Of a stretch of DNA of 64,000 nt, positions 1-8,007 are shown piece by piece. A model generated the notes under the pieces. That model saw only the letters and a program-made list of their open reading frames with translations. It was not told where the DNA came from and made no database searches. The translations under genes and the position numbers were made by a program. The stretch comes from Eubacterium limosum (lineage in GTDB: Bacteria; Bacillota; Clostridia; Eubacteriales; Eubacteriaceae): the NCBI RefSeq assembly GCF_000807675.2, contig NZ_CP019962.1, positions 3,286,001 through 3,350,000 on the forward strand, given 5' to 3'. How positions within the stretch are numbered: the stretch's first letter is position 1; the number at the start of each line of letters is the position of its first letter.

Positions 1-746
1 TCAGCCATGTGGGTGGCGCCGACTGTGGAGGCTTCGTCGATACAGCCGTCACCGGCTTCGCCGTAGACGACCAAGGCGTGCTCATAGCCGATTTCGTGCA
101 TGATGTCTGGGACAAATTCCAGCATATCCAGGGAGTAGACCCCGCGGACCGCGTATTTTGGCAGGGCGGGATTGGCCAGGGAGGCGGAGATGTTTAAAAC
201 GCTGCCGAAGGAGATCTGTGACAGCACCCGGCCGAGGGCAGTGGGGTGGACCTCTGGGCTCATGCCGTTAAAGATGCCGATGCCCGCGTTCTCAATGCTG
301 GCCTTTACTATGTCCACACTGCAGTCCACATCCACGCCCAGGGCCTCCACCGCGTCGATGGTGCCGCACACAGAGGTGAGCGCCCGTGAGCCGTGCTTGG
401 CCATGGGGACGCCGTCTGCGGCGGCGATGATGCCAGCGACCGTGCTGATATTAAAGGTCTTAAAGGTATCCATGCCGGTACCGCAGTTTTCCACCACAGG
501 CACAGCGGTCTGAGGCGCGACCTTGCAGGTGTCAATTTCGTAGATGGCCTCAAAGCTGCCGGCTACTTCTGCGGCGGTCGGGCCCTTGGCGCTGAGGGCG
601 GCCAGAAAAGCCCCCTGCTGCATGGGCGTCTGGCGGTCGCCCAGGATCTCCATAAACATTTCCTTGGATTCTTCTTTGGTCAGATTTTCACGGTTAATGA
701 GGCCGGTGATCACCTGGCCGTATTCTTTCATAGTCACTGCTTCCAT
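1..746 (-). CDS. TrpD-like phosphoribosyltransferase paralogue (partial, 3' end beyond window)
   Basis: About 248 codons are visible, starting at ATG 746 after a GGAGGAG site and running off the left edge. The protein has the anthranilate phosphoribosyltransferase fold signatures in order: a phosphate-binding loop ENCGTGMDTFKTFN, then KHGSR, then VCGTIDAVEALG. The genuine trpD of this window (26093-27103) has GTGGD, KHGNR and SKCGAADCLEALG at the same places, so this is a diverged paralogue whose loop has Met for the second Gly of GTGGD. It lies 24 bp downstream of a zinc dehydrogenase and behind a cobalamin riboswitch, so a role in tryptophan synthesis is unlikely. A role in cobalamin-linked metabolism is an inference from that leader; the substrate is unknown. 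Confidence 0.8.
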   Translation of the reverse strand, partial: MEAVTMKEYGQVITGLINRENLTKEESKEMFMEILGDRQTPMQQGAFLAALSAKGPTAAEVAGSFEAIYEIDTCKVAPQTAVPVVENCGTGMDTFKTFNISTVAGIIAAADGVPMAKHGSRALTSVCGTIDAVEALGVDVDCSVDIVKASIENAGIGIFNGMSPEVHPTALGRVLSQISFGSVLNISASLANPALPKYAVRGVYSLDMLEFVPDIMHEIGYEHALVVYGEAGDGCIDEASTVGATHMA

Positions 747-770
747 TATTTTACTCCTCCATATGGTGTG

Positions 771-1808
771 TTAATCAAAAACGACGATGGTTGACAGGGT
801 TTCAAGCTGACGTACGCGCTCAAGGCCGTGCCGCAGCTCCTCGAGCGGAATGCGCTCGGTGATCAGATCCTTTACGACCAGGCTGCCGTTCTCCAGCAGC
901 GCCTTGGCCCGGCGGCTGTGGGCGATGCTGCACCCGTAGGCGCCGGTCATGATCTGCTCCTTGTAGTGAAGGGTGTTGATCTCGGGCTGAGTGGCGCCGT
1001 CTGGGATAATACCGCTGAAATGGCCGAAGCGCCCCTGCTTTTTGAGCACCCGGAGCGCCAGGTTCATGGCGTCTGCGGCCGCGCAGCAGGGGATGACCGC
1101 GTCCACGCCCTGGCCGTCTGTCTGTTCTTTAATGGCGCCCTCGGCGTCCTGTCCGCTCGCGAAAACCGCGTCAAAGCCCAGCGTCTCGGCCCGGGCTGCC
1201 CGTTCGGGGTCGGTCTCGAGCAGAAAGACCTTACGCACGCCCAGGGCTCTTGCCACACGCAGGTTGAGGATGCCCATTCGGCCTGCGCCGATGATCAGCA
1301 GGGTGTCGTCAGGCACAAGCTTCAGCTTTTCCTGGACGTTGACGCAGCAGGAGAGGGGCTCGATAAAGGAGATCTCCTCAAAGCTCAGCGCGTCATTTTC
1401 AATGATATTGATGATCTGGCCGCGGACGCCTTCCTCAGGCACCACCAGGTATTCCTGGAAGCCGCCGTCATAGTTAAAGCCCATGATGCGCATGTGGTCG
1501 CAGAGGTTATCATCGCCCTCTTTACAATAGGCGCACTCGCCGCAGGCAATCCCTGGGTGCACGTGTACCCGCTGCCCCTTCTGGTAGCCTGTGACCGCAG
1601 CGCCCACTCCGGCGATAACACCGGAAATTTCATGGCCCAGCACACGCGGGTATACCAGGTCGCGCTGACCCATGGTCAGGCATTTGAGATCGGTTTTACA
1701 TAAATTGCAGGCCATGACCCTGACGAGGACTTCGTGGTCGCCGCAGGCCGGAATGGGCCTTTCGGTCATTTCCAGCTGGCCGGGGCCTGTTAAAACAACT
1801 GCTTTCAT
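771..1808 (-). CDS. Zinc-type medium-chain alcohol/sorbitol dehydrogenase family protein
   Basis: This 345-residue MDR-family oxidoreductase should be cytoplasmic and NAD(P)-dependent. Near residues 35-65 it has the catalytic zinc ligands (NLCKTDLK, GHEISG). Near 90-110 is a structural-zinc cluster with four cysteines (CGECAYCKEGDDNLC). A Rossmann motif IIGAGRMGIL follows around residue 170. The start at 1808 is chosen because AAGGAG lies 8 bp upstream; an in-frame start further upstream at 1835 lacks a good ribosome site. It is the first gene behind a cobalamin riboswitch and terminator and is probably co-transcribed with the TrpD-like gene. Threonine- or sorbitol-dehydrogenase-like activity is possible, but the substrate cannot be read from sequence. 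Confidence 0.85.
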   Translation of the reverse strand: MKAVVLTGPGQLEMTERPIPACGDHEVLVRVMACNLCKTDLKCLTMGQRDLVYPRVLGHEISGVIAGVGAAVTGYQKGQRVHVHPGIACGECAYCKEGDDNLCDHMRIMGFNYDGGFQEYLVVPEEGVRGQIINIIENDALSFEEISFIEPLSCCVNVQEKLKLVPDDTLLIIGAGRMGILNLRVARALGVRKVFLLETDPERAARAETLGFDAVFASGQDAEGAIKEQTDGQGVDAVIPCCAAADAMNLALRVLKKQGRFGHFSGIIPDGATQPEINTLHYKEQIMTGAYGCSIAHSRRAKALLENGSLVVKDLITERIPLEELRHGLERVRQLETLSTIVVFD

Positions 1809-1831
1809 TTGGTATCTCCTTATTTTTTCAA

Positions 1832-1866
1832 ACAAAAAAAGCCCGACCTTAATCTAAGGTGCGAAC
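1832..1866 (-). terminator. Riboswitch expression-platform terminator
   Basis: On the minus strand a short hairpin (ACCTTA / TAAGGT, loop GAT) is followed by CGGGC and a run of seven T. It lies between the cobalamin aptamer and the dehydrogenase start, where an intrinsic terminator controlled by the aptamer is expected. Confidence 0.65.
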
Positions 1867-1910
1867 TTTCCATCATTCCCACAGGCCTCCATCGCTCAGA
1901 TAAAGACCGT

Positions 1911-2073
1911 CAAACCACTTCAGGCAGGTTTTCTGACTGAGGATTAACGCCGGGCTCCCTTCCCATCCTATTGGACAGTGGTGATGAGCCGGGCAATCCA
2001 CTTACAGCGGCGGGCCCGTCTAAGAATCTCACTTAGTTCCCTATTATCTGCCATGCAGCACCTGAAATGTTTT
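1911..2073 (-). promoter_or_regulatory. Cobalamin (AdoCbl-type) riboswitch aptamer
   Basis: Read leftward, the segment holds the cobalamin aptamer landmarks in order: CAGGTGCTGCATGGC, then GGGAA followed by a GTGAGATTC-type stretch, then CGCCGCTGTAAGTGG, then GATGGGAAGG, and finally AGTCAGAAAACCTGCC. The ends pair (AAAC..TTCAGG with CCTGAA..GTTT) to form P1. Known members of this class lower expression of the downstream gene when B12 is abundant. The controlled genes here are the dehydrogenase and the TrpD-like protein. Confidence 0.92.
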
Positions 2074-2204
2074 ATGCTTTTTTATTATCATATCACATTT
2101 GCTTTGGGTGTCAAGATAAAATGTAAAAGTTTTAATCCAAACGTGATATAATAGCGGTATTAACTATGCGGCGACGCTGTTTATAAAAAATGAGGAGGAA
2201 AAGA

Positions 2205-2675
2205 ATGGGACATTTTGGATTTTCATACATCGGTGTACTGTATCTGCTGATGCTGTTCATCCCCAACCTGATCTGGACAAGAAGACAGCCGGAGGGCTAT
2301 GAGTTCAGAAATGAGAATAAACTGCTGGTGTGGTGCGAGCGCGTCGGGCAGGTGGGGGTGAGCTGCTGCGCCCTGATCTTTACGGATTTTAATCTTCGCC
2401 CCCTGACGCCCTGGAGCCTGTGGCTGGCGCTGTCCTTTGGGCTGATGCTGCTGTACGAGGGCTACTGGGTCCGGTATTTTAGAAGCGGGCAGAAGCTTAA
2501 GGATTTTTATTCAAGCTTTTGCGGTGTGCCGCTGGCAGGTGCTACGCTGCCGGTGGTTTCGTTTCTGCTCCTGGGGATCTACGGGAGGGTCATCTGGATG
2601 GTGGTGTTTGTGGTGATTTTGGGCATCGGGCATATCGGGATTCACTGGCAGCATTTTCGGGAGCTTAGGGAGTGA
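2205..2675 (+). CDS. Conserved hypothetical polytopic membrane protein
   Basis: A 156-residue protein with about four or five hydrophobic segments (near residues 5-20, 45-60, 68-85, 105-125 and 128-145) and conserved-looking Trp/Arg positions (NLIWTRR, LYEGYWVRYFRSG). The start at 2205 follows GAGGAGG at a normal distance; a start 15 bp upstream would lie over the ribosome site. It seems to be a single-gene unit. I do not recognise the function; it is likely an inner-membrane protein. Confidence 0.75.
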   Translation: MGHFGFSYIGVLYLLMLFIPNLIWTRRQPEGYEFRNENKLLVWCERVGQVGVSCCALIFTDFNLRPLTPWSLWLALSFGLMLLYEGYWVRYFRSGQKLKDFYSSFCGVPLAGATLPVVSFLLLGIYGRVIWMVVFVVILGIGHIGIHWQHFRELRE

Positions 2676-2726
2676 CAGGTATACTGGCTGAAGGTCAAAG
2701 GATTACGAAAGCTTGAGGCCCTTGCC

Positions 2727-2830
2727 GCTGTCCGTGAATTAAAAACACCCTCTCTCCGTAAAATGCGACACCTGCGGTGTGCACTTTAATCTCGAACCGG
2801 GTGTTCTTTAATCCGCGGACAGCTTTTTTT
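2727..2830 (+). ncRNA. Long hairpin with nested stem and T-tract
   Basis: The arms 2727-2750 and 2799-2823 are almost perfectly complementary: GCTGTCCG, ATTAAA and AACACCC pair with GGGTGTT, TTTAAT and CGGACAGC, with only a few mismatches. The loop holds a further perfect hairpin (ACACC TGC GGTGT). Seven T follow directly. It could be an oversized terminator for the membrane-protein gene or a small structured RNA. No coding potential is seen. Confidence 0.55.
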
Positions 2831-2850
2831 GTACAATCCATTGACTTAGA

Positions 2851-3191
2851 AGGCTGCCGCGTCCTTAATATCAGCGGTTTTCGACACAAACAAAGCCCGC
2901 AGATACCCTCTTTCTCGTCTGTCCCGTTTTGCTTTAGCGTGGTGTGATCTCTGTCGAGAAAGCAGCGCAGCCCGTTTCAGGTCAGTGGTTGATCGGTGAT
3001 GTGTTTTACAAAAATATCCTGCCTTTTTAAATGAGAACTTGTAAAAACTGATCACTCCGATGGCCTGAAACGGGACTAAGTCGCTTTTGAGATCAGCGTA
3101 AACGCCATGCTAAAGCAAGTTAGGGGCAGACATCGCTGGTATCTGCGGGCGGCAGTCTGTCACTTTTTAGTGCGTAGCCTCTCTTTTTTTT
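2851..3191 (+). ncRNA. Candidate structured RNA or foldback element, about 340 nt
   Basis: Helix-forming segments occur in nested order around a centre near 3025: AGGCT/AGCCT, GCCCGCAGATACC/GGTATCTGCGGGC, GTCTG/CAGAC, GCTTTAGC/GCTAAAGC, GATCTC/GAGATC, CCCGTTTCAGG/CCTGAAACGGG, GATC/GATC and TTTTACAA/TTGTAAAA. The bases between paired blocks differ on the two sides. Eight T close the 3' side at 3184-3191. No credible open reading frame occupies it. Either a large noncoding RNA or a decayed inverted-repeat element fits. Confidence 0.5.
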
Positions 3192-3284
3192 AATAAACTA
3201 AATTTAATCTAGATTTTACATGCCTTTAACACAACATATGCTATAATCATATTATGTTAAAATTGAGCGAGAATTGGAGAGAAA

Positions 3285-3986
3285 ATGAAAAAAATCCTGA
3301 TTATAGAAGATGAACTTAATATATTTGAGCTGATTAAATTCAATCTGGAAGCCCAGGGCTTTGAGGTGGCGGGGGTCCATGAGGGGACCGGCGCGGTTGA
3401 GAAAATCGTGGACATCCGGCCAGATCTGATCATTCTGGATTTAATGCTGCCGGGCAAGGACGGGCTTACCATCTGCCGTGAGGTGCGGGCGGATAAAAAC
3501 CTGTCTTACATTCCAGTCATCATGCTCACCGCCAAGAGCGAGGAGTTTGACAAGGTTCTTGGCCTGGAGATGGGCGCGGACGACTATATGACCAAGCCCT
3601 TCAGCGTGAAGGAGCTCTACGCCCGGGTGAAGGCTGTCCTGCGGCGCACCGAGATGATCAAAAGCTCAGACACAGAGGAGATCGCAGTGGGCAGCCTGCG
3701 CATCCTGCCCGGCTCCTTCGAGGTATACAAAAACGGCAAAAAACTGTCGCTGACGCTGAAGGAGTACGAGCTGCTCCTGTATCTGGCAAACAATAAGAAC
3801 AAGGTGCTGACCCGGGATCAGCTGCTGGACGAAATCTGGGGCTATGAGTATTACGGCGAGACCCGGACAGTGGATGTCCATATCCGTTACCTGCGGAAGA
3901 AGATTGAGGACGACCAGGAAAAATACATCGAAACCGTGCGCGGCGTGGGCTACCGCCTGGTAGAAAACCTGGGAAGTGATCAATGA
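3285..3986 (+). CDS. PhoB/PhoP-like OmpR-family response regulator
   Basis: A 233-residue cytoplasmic regulator with an N-terminal receiver domain (acidic pair IIEDE, phospho-acceptor Asp in LILDLMLPG, switch region MLTAKS and Lys in TKPFS). A C-terminal winged helix follows (residues about 130-230; DQLLDEIWGYEYYGETRTVD and VRGVGYRL). The start at 3285 follows GGAGAG. The stop overlaps the kinase start by 4 bp (ATGA), so the pair is translationally coupled. Sequence style is closest to PhoB/PhoP regulators; a phosphate-starvation role is inferred and no pst genes are present here. Confidence 0.9.
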   Translation: MKKILIIEDELNIFELIKFNLEAQGFEVAGVHEGTGAVEKIVDIRPDLIILDLMLPGKDGLTICREVRADKNLSYIPVIMLTAKSEEFDKVLGLEMGADDYMTKPFSVKELYARVKAVLRRTEMIKSSDTEEIAVGSLRILPGSFEVYKNGKKLSLTLKEYELLLYLANNKNKVLTRDQLLDEIWGYEYYGETRTVDVHIRYLRKKIEDDQEKYIETVRGVGYRLVENLGSDQ

Positions 3987-5740
3987 AAAAACGCATCACC
4001 ATTGTCTTTTCAATCCTGATCGTGCTGGTCACTGCCTTTTCAGGCGTTTTCTCCTATGTGATCTTCAAGAATGCCTACTATGAATCCACTGAGAGCAACC
4101 TGAAAAGCAACAGCGAGTATATTGTCGAGGACCTGATGCCCGGCTACATCAAGACCGGCGACGTCACCGGGCTGGAGCATTATGCCAACAGCACCAACCA
4201 GCGCATCAACATCATTGATGTGGAGGGGAACGTCCTGTTTGAGTCCCTGAGCGGTATCGGTTCGCTGGATAACCACCTGAGCCGGCCCGAGGTCCAGGGC
4301 GCCATGAAGGGGACGCCCACCACCTCGGTGCGCTATTCCGACACCATTATGAAGAACATGCTCTATCTGGCAGCGCCATACTATCAGGATGGGCAGATAA
4401 CGCATATTGTAAGAATCGCGGTGCCTCTTGACGTCATGGAGGATGTGAGCTACAGCATTATCAACAACCTGATTTTTGTGGCTCTGGCCAGTATCCTCAT
4501 CGCCATTGTGATTTTTGCCTTCCTCTTAAACAACGAGACAAGGCCCCTGGACGAGGTCACCATTTTCGCCAGAAAGATTGCCCGGGGCGATTATAAGACA
4601 AAGCTCACCATGCTCAGGGACGATAAAATCGGCGACCTGGTCGACTCCCTCAATACCATGGCCGAGCAGCTGGACGCTTCCTTCAGCAAGATCAACCGCA
4701 AGAATATTGAGCTGTCCTCTGTGCTGTCCAGCATGAACCAGGGCATCATCGCTGTGGACCGGGACAACAAGATCATCCTGATCAACGATACGGCCCGGGG
4801 CATCTTTAACATCGACCTGAAGAAGGAAATCAAGGGGAAGAATATTCTGGAGGTTTACCGCGATCCCTTTGTGTACGAGCTTCAGGATAAGCTGGCAGAG
4901 ACCGAGGACGGGCGGCTGGACTACGAAACCCGCATCGAAGAGCGTGTCTACAAGGTCACAAGCTCCCAGATGCTGGACAAGGGCGACCAGACCTACAACG
5001 GCAATATCATCATTCTGGAGGATATTACCATGATTAAGGGGCTGGAAAATATCCGCCGGGACTTTGTGGCCAATGTGTCCCACGAGCTGAAGACCCCCAT
5101 CACCACCATCCGCGGCTTCATTGAGACCATTCAGGAAAACCACATTACCGACGAGGCCACCCTGGACCGCTTTTACAGCATCATCGCCGATGAGAGTGAA
5201 CGCCTGACCCGCCTGGTCAACGATATTCTGATCCTCTCGCACCTGGAAAACAACCAGCGCAGCGGCGAGGACAAGCGCGAGGTCATCGGTGTGAACCAGG
5301 AAATCCTGCGGATCTTCGACATTCTCAAAATGACGGCCGAGTCCAAGCGTATCGAGCTGCGCTATCAGAAGGAGGGCGACATCAGCGTCATCATCAACCC
5401 GGACGATTTCAGGCAGATGATGATTAACCTGGTGGACAACGCCATCAAATACACGGACGAGGGCGGCAGGGTAGATGTGTCGGTCTACGAAAACGGCGCG
5501 TATTTCTGCATTCTGGTAGAGGATACCGGCTGCGGTATCCCCGAGGAAGACATCCCGCGGATCTTTGAGCGTTTTTACCGTGTGGATAAGAGCCGATCCA
5601 AGGAAAACGGCGGCACCGGCCTGGGCCTTGCCATCGTCAAGCACATTGTCCAGAACAACAAGGGAACCATCGAGGTGACCAGCTCAGTGGGAATAGGCAC
5701 TACTTTTAAGGTGACCCTGCCAAAGAATTGTGACGCGTGA
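3983..5740 (+). CDS. PhoR-like sensor histidine kinase
   Basis: A 585-residue membrane kinase. A signal-anchor helix (about residues 7-28), an extracytoplasmic sensor region and a second membrane helix (about 165-188) are followed by HAMP, a PAS-like domain (SSMNQGIIAVDRDN onward), HisKA with the phospho-acceptor His in FVANVSHELKTPITT, and an ATPase domain (NAIKYT, DTGCGIPEED, GGTGLGLA). Length and order match PhoR/WalK-type kinases. It overlaps the regulator by 4 bp, and a strong terminator follows at 5900. Confidence 0.92.
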   Translation: MKKRITIVFSILIVLVTAFSGVFSYVIFKNAYYESTESNLKSNSEYIVEDLMPGYIKTGDVTGLEHYANSTNQRINIIDVEGNVLFESLSGIGSLDNHLSRPEVQGAMKGTPTTSVRYSDTIMKNMLYLAAPYYQDGQITHIVRIAVPLDVMEDVSYSIINNLIFVALASILIAIVIFAFLLNNETRPLDEVTIFARKIARGDYKTKLTMLRDDKIGDLVDSLNTMAEQLDASFSKINRKNIELSSVLSSMNQGIIAVDRDNKIILINDTARGIFNIDLKKEIKGKNILEVYRDPFVYELQDKLAETEDGRLDYETRIEERVYKVTSSQMLDKGDQTYNGNIIILEDITMIKGLENIRRDFVANVSHELKTPITTIRGFIETIQENHITDEATLDRFYSIIADESERLTRLVNDILILSHLENNQRSGEDKREVIGVNQEILRIFDILKMTAESKRIELRYQKEGDISVIINPDDFRQMMINLVDNAIKYTDEGGRVDVSVYENGAYFCILVEDTGCGIPEEDIPRIFERFYRVDKSRSKENGGTGLGLAIVKHIVQNNKGTIEVTSSVGIGTTFKVTLPKNCDA

Positions 5741-5757
5741 TGCAAAGGCGGAAGTCA

Positions 5758-5842
5758 GGGGAGAATGGAAATTGAAAATGGAAAATTATGGTGCAAATCC
5801 GTCTTGCAGATTTGATAATATGTGGCCTTTGGCCGCTTTGGG
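5758..5842 (+). repeat. Partial MITE-like repeat (same family as 8008-8184)
   Basis: It begins with GGGGAGAATGGAAATTGAAA and ATGGAAAAT, a degenerate copy of the motif that opens the element at 8008. Two compact hairpins follow (CAAATC..GATTTG and GGCC TTT GGCC). It appears truncated, because it runs directly into an unrelated repeat fragment at 5851. Confidence 0.45.
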
Positions 5843-5850
5843 CTGTCTAA

Positions 5851-5890
5851 AAACCTGAGAGACGAAGCCTTTGACCTAAGGAAGAAAAAA
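5851..5890 (-). repeat. Truncated, inverted 3' end of the 227-bp repeat family
   Basis: The reverse complement reads TTTTTTCTTCCTTAGG, then TCAAAGGCTTCGTCTC, then a short T-rich tail. This is the conserved 3' block of the structured repeat at 19.3-19.9 kb and 34.1 kb. The matching 5' half is absent, so this is a fragment. Confidence 0.6.
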
Positions 5891-5899
5891 GCATCCTGT

Positions 5900-5933
5900 G
5901 ATGATGTGCTGTTTTGGCACATCATCTTTTTTT
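5900..5933 (+). terminator. Intrinsic terminator of the PhoB/PhoR-like operon
   Basis: A perfect 10-bp stem (GATGATGTGC / GCACATCATC) with a 7-nt loop is followed by seven T. Confidence 0.9.
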
Positions 5934-5993
5934 ATGGCCGCGGGCAGTTTTGGCCGGAATAGAAAGTTAAAAAAATATCAATTCAAATAAAGC

Positions 5994-6022
5994 TTTACCA
6001 GTAAGGTGCTGGGTGCTATAAT
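5994..6022 (+). promoter_or_regulatory. Sigma-A-type promoter for the radical-SAM unit
   Basis: TTTACC and TATAAT are separated by 17 bp, about 110 bp before the ATG at 6134. The leader carries a small hairpin (GCCTG GGGAA CAGGC, 6103-6117) just upstream of the GGAGGAGG ribosome site. Confidence 0.6.
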
Positions 6023-6133
6023 GGATATAATAAATTATTAGATTGAATAAAAATTCTTATAACGGTATGGCCGCGGAAGCCCGTACAGAAGCCATCGTGA
6101 GAGCCTGGGGAACAGGCGTGGGAGGAGGATAAT

Positions 6134-7075
6134 ATGAACCAGAGGAATCCCTATTTAAAACATGTAAAGCGGATCGAATTCAGCGTGACACACCGCTGCC
6201 GGAGCCGGTGCGCGCACTGCTCACTGGGCCCGGACAGGCTTGCCGGGGCGCTCTCGCCAGAGGAGGCCGTCGCTGCCCTTGAGGCGGTGGACCGCGCCTG
6301 CGCGCTGGAATCGGTCCTGACCTTTGGCGGCGAGCCGCTGTTGTGCGTGCCCACTGTCTGCGCTGTGCACCAGCGGGCAGAGGCCCTTGGCATCCCCAGG
6401 CGGCAGCTGATCACCAGCGGCTGCTTTACCCACGACAAGGCGCTCCGGGAGCATACAGCCGACCGGCTGGAGGCCAGCAGCGTCAATGAAATCCTTTTAT
6501 CTGTGGATGCCTTTCACACCGAGCACCTGCCGCTGGCGGAGCAGTATGCCTTTGCCCGTGCCCTGTGTGAAGCCGGGCTGGGCAGCGTCACCGCCCTGCA
6601 CCCCGCGTGGCTTAAAGGCCCGGAGAGCCGCGATCCCTATGACGCGAAAACCAGGGCATGCCTCAGCCGGTTCGAGCCGCTGCGCCTGCCTGTGGGGGCG
6701 GGAAACCGCGTTTTTCCTGGGGGGAACGCCAGCATTTACCTCGCTGATTATTTCCAGAGGACGCCGTTGGATACTGCCTTTCAGTGCGGCACGGCTGCCT
6801 ATACCGAGCGTCCCGACGCCCCGACCGCTCTGGCGGTGGACCCGGACGGCAGCGTGCGGGTGTGCGGCTTTGTCATCGGGAATCTGCACCGTGAGGCGAT
6901 GGCCGATATACTGGGAGGCTATAACCCCAACCGGCAGCCCCTCATGCGCGCCCTGCTCGAGCGGGGCATCCGCGGCCTGATCGCCGCCGCCAGAGACTGC
7001 GGGGTCGAGGTGAGCCCCGGGGACTACGATTCCCCCTGCGCGCTCTGCCGCGCGGTCGCCCGTCAGCTTAATTAA
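6134..7075 (+). CDS. Radical SAM domain protein
   Basis: A 313-residue protein with the radical-SAM cluster motif CRSRCAHC at residues about 22-29 and a glycine-rich SAM-binding strand TFGGEPLL near residue 75. A C-terminal region has extra cysteines (VRVCGFVIG, and DSPCALCRAV near the end) that could bind an auxiliary Fe-S cluster, as in SPASM/Twitch proteins. The start follows GGAGGAGGATAAT. It lies 46 bp upstream of an Fe-S reductase-like gene, and the two probably form one operon. Substrate unknown; peptide or cofactor modification are both possible. Confidence 0.8.
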   Translation: MNQRNPYLKHVKRIEFSVTHRCRSRCAHCSLGPDRLAGALSPEEAVAALEAVDRACALESVLTFGGEPLLCVPTVCAVHQRAEALGIPRRQLITSGCFTHDKALREHTADRLEASSVNEILLSVDAFHTEHLPLAEQYAFARALCEAGLGSVTALHPAWLKGPESRDPYDAKTRACLSRFEPLRLPVGAGNRVFPGGNASIYLADYFQRTPLDTAFQCGTAAYTERPDAPTALAVDPDGSVRVCGFVIGNLHREAMADILGGYNPNRQPLMRALLERGIRGLIAAARDCGVEVSPGDYDSPCALCRAVARQLN

Positions 7076-7121
7076 AGAACAGAACCCGGCTGAAAAAGCA
7101 GGATATAAGGAGGAGTAAAAA

Positions 7122-7967
7122 ATGGAAGTGAAGGAAATAAAAGCTTTGATGGATGCTTTGCTGCAAACAAGCGGCCTCAATGTGCGGAGCCGTGAGACGG
7201 GCGAGGCCAATGCCGGGCCAGGAGGGCTCATGCTTTATGAGGAGGCTCTGGTGGGCGTGGCCGCAGCGGATGATCCGCTGTTCAGGCGTTTCAGGGAGCC
7301 CGGCGTGGTGGGACCCCACTACCTCCTGCCAGAGGACTGGCTGCCCGGCGCCCGGAGCGTTGTGTCAGTTTTTCTGGCCTATACCGAGGCAGTGCGGGTG
7401 TCCAACCGCGCGGATAAGGCCCTGCCGAGCCAGGAGTGGCTCATCGGCCGCATCGAGGGCCAGCAGCTCATCCAGAATCTTCTCTGTGAAACCCTGATGG
7501 ACGCGCTCAGGCGCAGCGGCGGCTCAGTCAATGCCCCTATGCTGGACCCGCGCTTCCGCTCCTGGTCCGACGCGGGCGGCCCAGAGGAGCCGGGCGGACC
7601 GGCCTTTACCAGCAACTGGTCCGAGCGGCACACCGCCTACGCCTGCGGGCTGGGCAGCTTTGGCTTATCCAGGGGAATCATTACCGAAAAGGGCATGGCC
7701 GGCCGGCTTTTCAGCGTGGTCACCACTCAGGCGATCGCGCCCAGCCTGCGGCCCTACACAGACCGTTACGAATACTGCACCCAGTGCGGCGCCTGCGTCC
7801 GCCGCTGCCCGGCCGGGGCCATCACCCTGGAAAAGGGCAAGGCGCATCCGCCCTGCGCCGCTTTTTTAGACCACACAATGGAGCTGTTTTCACCGAGATA
7901 CGGCTGTGGCAAATGCCAGACCGCAGTGCCCTGTGAAGCCTGCAGGCCGAAGTTGCCAAAGAAATAG
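7122..7967 (+). CDS. QueG-like 4Fe-4S protein (epoxyqueuosine reductase family)
   Basis: A 281-residue protein resembling the reductase family of QueG and of reductive dehalogenase-like proteins. It has a core with PHYLLPEDWLPGARSVVSVF, a YACGLGSFGLSRG-type segment, and C-terminal iron-sulphur ligands CTQCGACVRRCPAGA followed by a second cysteine group (CGKC..PCEAC). It is shorter than typical QueG (about 340-380 residues). The start follows AAGGAGGAG. Pairing with a radical-SAM gene suggests a redox partner role (inference). QueG itself uses cobalamin; whether this member does is not visible. Confidence 0.7.
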   Translation: MEVKEIKALMDALLQTSGLNVRSRETGEANAGPGGLMLYEEALVGVAAADDPLFRRFREPGVVGPHYLLPEDWLPGARSVVSVFLAYTEAVRVSNRADKALPSQEWLIGRIEGQQLIQNLLCETLMDALRRSGGSVNAPMLDPRFRSWSDAGGPEEPGGPAFTSNWSERHTAYACGLGSFGLSRGIITEKGMAGRLFSVVTTQAIAPSLRPYTDRYEYCTQCGACVRRCPAGAITLEKGKAHPPCAAFLDHTMELFSPRYGCGKCQTAVPCEACRPKLPKK

Positions 7968-8007
7968 AGTGTCGACAAAGCTTGTCATGAAGCGGTTTGG
8001 TATTAAT

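Noticed and set aside
2846-3055. 69-codon minus-strand frame in the foldback region
   Set aside because: No ribosome site, no domain, and it lies over paired RNA-like blocks.
4526-5644. 372-codon antisense frame opposite the PhoR-like kinase
   Set aside because: Shadow of a clear histidine kinase gene in GC-rich codons.
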